A DNA stretch of 40,253 nt from Aquabacterium sp. Its GTDB lineage: Bacteria > Pseudomonadota > Gammaproteobacteria > Burkholderiales > Burkholderiaceae_C. The stretch covers positions 1-40,253 of the forward strand of contig JAGOKC010000002.1 in the NCBI GenBank assembly GCA_017994835.1, written 5' to 3'. Positions 34,839 to 40,253 of the stretch are shown piece after piece (the stretch's first letter is position 1; the number at the start of each line of letters is the position of its first letter). Both the position numbers and the translations under genes were made by a program. The notes under the pieces were generated by a model that saw only the letters and a program-made list of their open reading frames with translations, did not search any database and was not told the DNA's origin.

Positions 34839-35483
34839 ATGCCCTGGACCCATGATGAAATGGCGGCGCGTGCCGCACAGGAACTGCAAGACGGCTTCTA
34901 CGTGAACCTGGGCATTGGCCTGCCGACCCTGGTGGCCAACCATGTGGCCCCCGACATCGACGTGTGGCTGCAGTCTGAAAACGGCATGCTGGGCATCGGC
35001 CCCTTCCCGACGGAAGACGAGGTGGACGCTGACCTGATCAACGCGGGCAAGCAGACCGTCACGGTGCTGCCAGGCTCGTCGATTTTTGGCTCACATGAGA
35101 GCTTCGCCATGATCCGGGGCGGCAAGATCAACCTGTCCATACTGGGTGCCATGCAGGTGTCCGACAAGGGTGACCTGGCCAACTGGATGATTCCGGGCAA
35201 GATGGTCAAGGGCATGGGCGGCGCGATGGACCTGGTGGCTGGCGTCAAGCGCGTGGTGGTGCTGATGGAGCACAGCGCCAAGAACGGCGAGCACAAGCTG
35301 CTGCAGCAGTGCACGCTGCCACTGACAGGTGTGGGCGTGGTCGATCGCATCATCACCGAGCTGTGCGTGCTGGACGTGACGCCTGAGGGCTTCAAGTGTG
35401 TGGAGCTGGCACCAGGCGTCACACCGGAAGAGATCCGCACCAAGACGGGGGCGCATGTGCACCTGTCGCATCTCGAAGCCTGA
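34839..35483 (+). CDS. scoB: 3-oxoacid CoA-transferase subunit B
   Basis: This is the beta subunit, carrying the catalytic glutamate that forms the glutamyl-CoA thioester: Glu47 in QSENGMLG. The 214-residue protein also has [13 protein letters not shown], the oxyanion-hole region [16 protein letters not shown] in pieces, [12 protein letters not shown] and [11 protein letters not shown]. Together with subunit A it converts acetoacetate plus succinyl-CoA to acetoacetyl-CoA plus succinate. A clear terminator follows. Confidence 0.93.
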   Translation: MPWTHDEMAARAAQELQDGFYVNLGIGLPTLVANHVAPDIDVWLQSENGMLGIGPFPTEDEVDADLINAGKQTVTVLPGSSIFGSHESFAMIRGGKINLSILGAMQVSDKGDLANWMIPGKMVKGMGGAMDLVAGVKRVVVLMEHSAKNGEHKLLQQCTLPLTGVGVVDRIITELCVLDVTPEGFKCVELAPGVTPEEIRTKTGAHVHLSHLEA

Positions 35484-35501
35484 CGGGCTCCGATCACCGC
35501 C

Positions 35502-35523
35502 AAGGCTGCCTGTGGGCAGCCTT
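35502..35523 (+). terminator. Rho-independent terminator after scoB
   Basis: AAGGCTGCC (35502-35510) pairs perfectly with GGCAGCCTT (35515-35523) across a 4-nt loop and runs into TTTTCTT. It lies 24 bp before the likely rmuC start codon, so rmuC must use a very short or leaderless transcript, or a promoter within this region. Confidence 0.85.
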
Positions 35524-35546
35524 TTTTCTTGGTGCCCTCTGAGACA

Positions 35547-37049
35547 ATGGCCGACATGAACTCGAACTGGATCATCCTTGCCCTGTTGCTGATCAATCTG
35601 GCCGCGCTGTTATGGTTGGTTTGGCGTCCCCCTCAGACCCAGGATGAGGCCATCATCAAACTTGGTGGAGATCTGGCAGCCGAGTGGCGGCAGCGTTCCG
35701 AGCAACTGAGTCGGGAGTTGCGCGATGAGGTGGCGCGCAGTGCGACCGGTACCCGTCAAGAACTGGGTGGCACCTTGGCTCAGTTTCAGCAGACCCTGCT
35801 GACTCAACAGGGTGACACCACGCGCACGCAAAACGAACAGCTTGACAGCTTTCGCATTCAACTGGCCGGCATGCAGCAAGGTCTGGTTGACAGCCTGCGG
35901 GACACCTCACACCAGCAAGGTCTGCAGGCAACATCCTTGCGTGAAGCGCAGGCCGGTGCGCTGGCACGCTTCAACGAGGCACAGGAGGCGGCCTTGCGTC
36001 GCCTGGGTGAGGGTGTGACAGAGCAGTTGCGGATGTTGTCGGAGTCAAATGATCGCCGACTCTCGGAGGTGCGCACCACCGTCGAAACGCGTTTGCAGGC
36101 TTTGCAGGCCGACAACGAGAAAAAGTTGGAGCAGATGCGTCAGACCGTCGATGAGAAACTGCACGCGACGCTGGAAGCCCGTCTGGGCGAGAGCTTCAAG
36201 CAGGTGGCCGAGCGTCTGGAGCAGGTGCACCGTGGCCTGGGTGACATGCAGCGCCTGGCCAGTGATGTTGGCTCGCTCAACCGTGTGCTCAACAACGTCA
36301 AAACCCGTGGCATCTTCGGTGAGGTGCAGTTGGCGGGGTTGCTGGAGCAGGTGTTCACGCCCGAGCAGTACGCGGTCAACGTCGAAACTGTGCCGGGCAG
36401 TGGCGCGCGAGTCGAGTTTGCGATCCGTTTGCCAGGCAAAGGTGGCGTTGATGACGCCCCCCTGTGGTTGCCAATCGACGCCAAGTTCCCTCGTGAAGAC
36501 TATGAACGACTGCTGGAGGCGCAGGATAAGGCAGATGTGCCCGGCGTGGAGGCTGCATCCAAGGCGCTGGAGTTGCGCCTGCGCCAGGAGGCGCGCACGA
36601 TTCGCGACAAGTACCTGGCTCCGCCGCACACCGCTGATTTCGCCATTTTGTTTGTGCCCACCGAAGGGTTGTACGCTGAAGCCTTGCGCCGTCCCGGCCT
36701 GGTCGAGGCCATGCAACGTGAGTGTCGTGTGATGCTGGCCGGTCCGACCACTTTGCTTGCCACGCTCAACAGTCTGCAGATGGGCTTTCGGACCCTGGCA
36801 CTGGAGAAACGGTCATCCGAAGTCTGGCAGGTGCTGGGAGCGGTCAAGACCGAGTTCGGCAAGTTTGGCGATGTGCTGGCCAAAACCCGTAAAAAGCTGG
36901 ACGAAGCCAGCAACACCATCGCGTCGGTTGAAACGCGCACGCGTGTCATGGGCCGCGCACTCAAGCAGGTGGAAGCGATGCCCGACGCGCAAGCGCAGGC
37001 TTTGCTGCCAGGCGAGATCGAAAGCGAGGATGAATCGCCTCAGGATTGA
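35547..37049 (+). CDS. rmuC: DNA recombination protein RmuC
   Basis: RmuC is a predicted membrane-tethered nuclease-like protein that limits inversions between short repeats. The 500-residue protein has an N-terminal transmembrane helix (about 8-26), a long coiled coil rich in Gln, Glu, Arg and Leu (about 45-235), and the PD-(D/E)xK-like RmuC domain. The domain carries GIFGEVQLAGLLEQVFTPEQY in pieces, LWLPIDAKFPREDYERL, FAILFVPTEGLYAEAL and TTLLATLNSLQMGFRTL. The start may be ATG 35547 or ATG 35556; neither has a strong ribosome-binding site. It converges on hemH with a 6-bp gap. Confidence 0.93.
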   Translation: MADMNSNWIILALLLINLAALLWLVWRPPQTQDEAIIKLGGDLAAEWRQRSEQLSRELRDEVARSATGTRQELGGTLAQFQQTLLTQQGDTTRTQNEQLDSFRIQLAGMQQGLVDSLRDTSHQQGLQATSLREAQAGALARFNEAQEAALRRLGEGVTEQLRMLSESNDRRLSEVRTTVETRLQALQADNEKKLEQMRQTVDEKLHATLEARLGESFKQVAERLEQVHRGLGDMQRLASDVGSLNRVLNNVKTRGIFGEVQLAGLLEQVFTPEQYAVNVETVPGSGARVEFAIRLPGKGGVDDAPLWLPIDAKFPREDYERLLEAQDKADVPGVEAASKALELRLRQEARTIRDKYLAPPHTADFAILFVPTEGLYAEALRRPGLVEAMQRECRVMLAGPTTLLATLNSLQMGFRTLALEKRSSEVWQVLGAVKTEFGKFGDVLAKTRKKLDEASNTIASVETRTRVMGRALKQVEAMPDAQAQALLPGEIESEDESPQD

Positions 37050-37055
37050 GGCCGC

Positions 37056-38153
37056 TCAGTCTTTGGCACCCGCAGCGAGTGCGCGTTCGCGCTGACGGGT
37101 GAGCGTATCGGTGAAAGGCAGTTGCTCACGATGGGTGGGCCACCCTTGCAAGTGTTGGCCGACCAGTTGGCTCAAGGCGCGCATCCAGTCAAGCTGATCG
37201 TTGAGGCAGGGAATGTAGTGAAAAGCCTTGCCACCATTGCTCAGGAAGGCGTGCTTGCCTTCCATGGCGATTTCTTCGAGGGTTTCGATGCAATCAGACA
37301 CGAAACCTGGGCAGATGACATCGACCCGCTCGGTTCCGGCCTGCGCCAGCGCGCGCAGCGTGGGTTCAGTGTAGGGCTCCAACCACTTGGCCTTGCCAAA
37401 GCGACTCTGGAAGGTGACCACGTACTGGTCTGCCGTCAATCGCAGGCGCTCGGCGAGCAGTCGGCCGGTTTTCAGGCACTCGCAGTGGTAGGGGTCACCC
37501 AGGTCGAGGGTGCGGCGCGGCATGCCGTGAAAGCTCATCACCAATTTGCCGCCTTCGCCGTTTTCCTGCCAGTGCCGACGTACCGAATTGGCCAGGGCGT
37601 CCAAGTAGCCGGGATGATCATGAAAGTGGTTGATGTGGCGAAGCTCCGGCAACAGGCGCGCTTTGCGGCCCCAGGCAAAAACCTCGTCCATCACGCTGGC
37701 GGTGGTGGCAGCTGAATACTGTGGGTACAAGGGAACCACCAGGATGCGGGTGGCTCCCTCTGCCTTGAGACTGCTCAGAGCCTGGTCAATGGCCGGTTCA
37801 CCATAACGCATGGCGTGACGCACCAACACCTGATGTCCGGCTTCGCCGAGGAAGCCTTGTAAGAGCTTGGTCTGCTTTTCAGTCCAGACGCGCAGCGGTG
37901 AGCCTTCAGGCATCCAGATGCTGGCGTATTTCGCGGCAGATTTCTGTGGACGCACGCGCAAGATGATGCCGTGCAGAATGGGTAGCCACAGCAGGCGCGG
38001 AATTTCGATGACGCGTGGGTCGCTCAGGAACTGAGCCAGGTAGCGGCGCAGGGCAGGGGCTGTGGGTGCCTCCGGCGTTCCCAGATTGACCAGCAGGACA
38101 CCGGTGTGCTGCGCTTGACCGTGGCGAAATGCAGGTTCTGGCTGAAGGCTCAT
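37056..38153 (-). CDS. hemH: ferrochelatase
   Basis: HemH inserts ferrous iron into protoporphyrin IX, the last step of haem synthesis. The 365-residue protein has GVLLVNLGTPEAPT (18-31), PLYPQYSAATTASV, the metal-ligand His209 in MSFHGMPRR, and the catalytic glutamate region GFVSDCIETLEEIAMEG. The ATG at 38153 gives the normal N-terminus; the open frame runs further upstream antisense-free but without homology. The start codon overlaps the stop of the upstream hybrid histidine kinase by 4 bp (ATGA), so translation is coupled. Confidence 0.96.
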   Translation of the reverse strand: MSLQPEPAFRHGQAQHTGVLLVNLGTPEAPTAPALRRYLAQFLSDPRVIEIPRLLWLPILHGIILRVRPQKSAAKYASIWMPEGSPLRVWTEKQTKLLQGFLGEAGHQVLVRHAMRYGEPAIDQALSSLKAEGATRILVVPLYPQYSAATTASVMDEVFAWGRKARLLPELRHINHFHDHPGYLDALANSVRRHWQENGEGGKLVMSFHGMPRRTLDLGDPYHCECLKTGRLLAERLRLTADQYVVTFQSRFGKAKWLEPYTEPTLRALAQAGTERVDVICPGFVSDCIETLEEIAMEGKHAFLSNGGKAFHYIPCLNDQLDWMRALSQLVGQHLQGWPTHREQLPFTDTLTRQRERALAAGAKD

Positions 38154-40253
38154 GGTGTGGCGTTTTTGGTGTCGGCCAGTTGGGTCAGTTCGTTGGTGAT
38201 CTGGCGTATGTCGATCGGTTTGGTCCAGTATCCGGTGAATCCGGCAGCCTTGGCGCGGGTAATGTCTTCGTGCATGGCATCGGCCGAACACATGTAGGCA
38301 GGCACGCTTGCGAGGCCGGGCAAGGCACGCAAGGCTTTCAAGAGCGCAAAACCGTCCATGTCAGGCAAGTGCGCGTCGAGGACCAGAACATCAGGAGCCT
38401 GGTGGGTGACCATCTCGATGGCGGTCTGCCCGTCTTCAGCCACCGTTAGCGCCAGTTGGGCATAAGGCCGCAAGGCCTCTTCGAACAACATGGCATTGAT
38501 GCGGTTGTCTTCGACGTACAGGACACGCAGCGGGGTCAAGGCGTGCAGATTGGCGTTCCGTGGCATGGGCTCTTGGGCGAGGCTGTCGTGGGGCAGGCTC
38601 TCAGTGACCTCAGGGGGTTGCAGCGGCATCTGTCCAAGCGTGCCCCTGCTGAGGACGACGCTCACACGGGTGCCAACACCCGGGCGGCTGTGCATCTGCA
38701 ACGCTCCGCCCATGGCTTCAACCAGCGATCGGGTGATGATAAGCCCAAGACCGGAACCCTCGATGTTGGATATTTCCTTGCCCAATCGCTCAAAGGGCTG
38801 GAACAGGCGTGCGAGTTGTGCATCGGTCATGCCTGGACCATTGTCCTCAATGTGCAGGGCCAGTTGCTGCGCATTCAAGGCTTCTACCGTGAAGCGCACC
38901 ATGCCTCCGGGGGCGTTGTATTTGATGGCGTTGGAACCCAGGTTCATCATGACCTGACTGAGGCGCTGTCGGTCAGCTTGCACGATGCAGTCTGGCGCGA
39001 TGTCCGACAGCAGACGGATTCGCTGCCGATTGGCCAAAGGCCCCAGCATGCTGATGCCGCGTTGAACAATCTCGGACAGGTTGAGTGCGTCGTTCACGCA
39101 ATGCAGATAACCTGCCTCGATTCTTTGTAGATCGAGCACATCGTTGACCAGTCCCGTGAGATGTTCACAGGCGTCCAGAATGTGACGCACGTAGTCAAGG
39201 TACTTTCCCGCCTCGGGGGTGGGGGGTAACTGATGCTGCAGCAGTTGCGCAAAACTGCTGATGGCATTGAGGGGGGTGCGAATCTCGTGGCTCATGCGCG
39301 AGACGAAGGCGCTCTTCGCCGCATTGGCTGCTTCAGCAGCCTGCTTCTCGCGCAGGGTGTGTTCAGCCTTTCTGATGGGTGTGATGTCCCGTGCCAGCAG
39401 CAAGGTTTGCTTTTTGCCCATCGGAACCAGCCGACCCTCGAAATGGCGTTGCACCCCATCATTGGTTTGGAGCTCGTATTCCAGTCGCTGCTGCTTTCCG
39501 GTGCGACGGACACGTTCGAGTGCGGCACGCTGCAAGACTGCAACCTCTTCAGGCAACTCGTGGCCAAGAGGATGGGATCGCAATTCTTCGAAGGGGCGAA
39601 TCAGCAGTGGGTGGGCATCGTGCCCATCGACGTAGTTGTCTGCTTCATCGAGCACGAACCAGATGTCGGGCAGGGCATGCAGCACGTCGCTCAGGCGAGC
39701 TTCGCTGTCGCGCAGCTCGGCCTGTTGGTTGAGCAGCTGCTGCTGTGCATGGCGCATTTCCATTTCGGTCTGAACCTGACGGGTGACATCGCGATTCGAA
39801 CCACGGTAGCCCATGAAATTGCCTTGATGGTCGAACACAGGCAACCCGCTGATGCTGACGATCACACGCCCTTTTGGCGTGTCTCGCTGGCCGAGCACGT
39901 TGCTGAACGGTTCACGACGGGATCGGGCTTGTGCAAACTGTGCCCACTGGGCGGCGTATGCGTCACCTGGCAGCGGTTTGTAAAAATCGACACCCTTGCT
40001 GCCGATTTCGTATTCAGGGTTCACGCCCAGGTGTTGCATCACACTGCTGGAGACCCAGACCAGTCGGCTCTCGCTGTCGGTTTCCCACATCCAGTCGTTG
40101 CCGGCCAGACTGGCTGTGCGAACTCGCGCTTCCATGCGCCGACCGCGCTGCAGGTTCAACTCGGCTGTCATCAGGGCGCTGATTGCGCATGCAACATCAG
40201 CCAACTGCGCCAGTTGTGCAGGGCTCCATTGACGCTCGACCGTGTCCATGACG
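38150..40253 (-). CDS. hybrid sensor histidine kinase with PAS domains and receiver (5' end beyond window)
   Basis: Residue numbers count from the ATG at 40249, which may be internal. The first approximately 45 residues (QLAQLADVACAISALMTAEL) look like the last helix of a GAF domain, and the frame is open to the window edge, so the protein is probably truncated. Then come a PAS domain (about 45-155, ending YRGSNRDVTRQ), a second PAS domain (about 180-295), HisKA with His321 (SHEIRTPLN), HATPase (N-box NLGSNAIKYN, G-box GSGLGLII) and a C-terminal receiver with phospho-acceptor Asp625 and the conserved lysine in WTKP. No transmembrane segment is visible, suggesting cytoplasmic sensing. There is no output domain. 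It overlaps hemH by 4 bp. Confidence 0.9.
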   Translation of the reverse strand, partial: VMDTVERQWSPAQLAQLADVACAISALMTAELNLQRGRRMEARVRTASLAGNDWMWETDSESRLVWVSSSVMQHLGVNPEYEIGSKGVDFYKPLPGDAYAAQWAQFAQARSRREPFSNVLGQRDTPKGRVIVSISGLPVFDHQGNFMGYRGSNRDVTRQVQTEMEMRHAQQQLLNQQAELRDSEARLSDVLHALPDIWFVLDEADNYVDGHDAHPLLIRPFEELRSHPLGHELPEEVAVLQRAALERVRRTGKQQRLEYELQTNDGVQRHFEGRLVPMGKKQTLLLARDITPIRKAEHTLREKQAAEAANAAKSAFVSRMSHEIRTPLNAISSFAQLLQHQLPPTPEAGKYLDYVRHILDACEHLTGLVNDVLDLQRIEAGYLHCVNDALNLSEIVQRGISMLGPLANRQRIRLLSDIAPDCIVQADRQRLSQVMMNLGSNAIKYNAPGGMVRFTVEALNAQQLALHIEDNGPGMTDAQLARLFQPFERLGKEISNIEGSGLGLIITRSLVEAMGGALQMHSRPGVGTRVSVVLSRGTLGQMPLQPPEVTESLPHDSLAQEPMPRNANLHALTPLRVLYVEDNRINAMLFEEALRPYAQLALTVAEDGQTAIEMVTHQAPDVLVLDAHLPDMDGFALLKALRALPGLASVPAYMCSADAMHEDITRAKAAGFTGYWTKPIDIRQITNELTQLADTKNATP

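Overview
The window reads as a chromosomal segment of a high-GC betaproteobacterium, probably a Burkholderiales member near the Comamonadaceae/Sphaerotilaceae. The evidence is the rpsF-priB-rpsR-rplI-dnaB block, smpB next to ratA and rnfH, a DUF4124 protein beside guaB, and an N-acyl amino acid synthase/PEP-CTERM locus. The genus cannot be fixed from sequence reading alone. Coding density is high. I found no rRNA, tRNA, CRISPR array, insertion sequence or integrase.

Layout. 1-1885 (+): the 3' end of a SpoU/TrmH RNA methyltransferase, a Bax-inhibitor-1-like membrane protein and thioredoxin 2 (trxC). 1898-5027 (-): dnaB, then the ribosomal cluster rplI, rpsR, priB, rpsF. 5188-9529: ppsA (-) diverges from its regulator ppsR (+), which overlaps a spermidine-synthase-fold protein. 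9729-13776 (+): an accessory locus with two tandem PEP-CTERM/exosortase-associated acyltransferases (long-chain N-acyl amino acid synthase family), a PaaK-like adenylate-forming enzyme and a PEP-CTERM sorted exported protein. 13907-18805 (-): the glycine cleavage operon gcvT-gcvH-gcvP behind a tandem glycine riboswitch. 18896-22997: rimO, metC, smpB (-), ratA, rnfH. 23020-28117: a DUF4124 protein (-), guaB, an MFS transporter, guaA. 28130-29985 (-): cutA, two poorly characterised small proteins and an RNase H-like protein. 30096-35483: tadA, ETF-ubiquinone oxidoreductase (-), then an SDR, a hotdog thioesterase and the two subunits of a 3-oxoacid CoA-transferase. 35547-40253: rmuC, then hemH (-), whose start overlaps the stop of a large hybrid histidine kinase that runs off the window.

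How the genes work together. Most of the window is housekeeping: replication and translation, PEP/pyruvate interconversion with its own kinase/phosphorylase, glycine catabolism under glycine sensing, guanine nucleotide synthesis, and fatty acid or ketone-body catabolism feeding electrons to ubiquinone.

The accessory locus at 9.5-13.8 kb is the most interesting part. Both acyltransferase genes are preceded by the same bipartite element (GACAC-N3-CTGTTACA, then GGTGGGATSATC 15-16 nt later), although the rest of their upstream DNA differs. The PEP-CTERM gene has a near-consensus sigma-54 promoter with an imperfect inverted repeat at a typical enhancer distance upstream. Together these suggest a co-regulated module combining lipid or signal synthesis with surface-protein sorting. 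The exosortase itself is not in the window.
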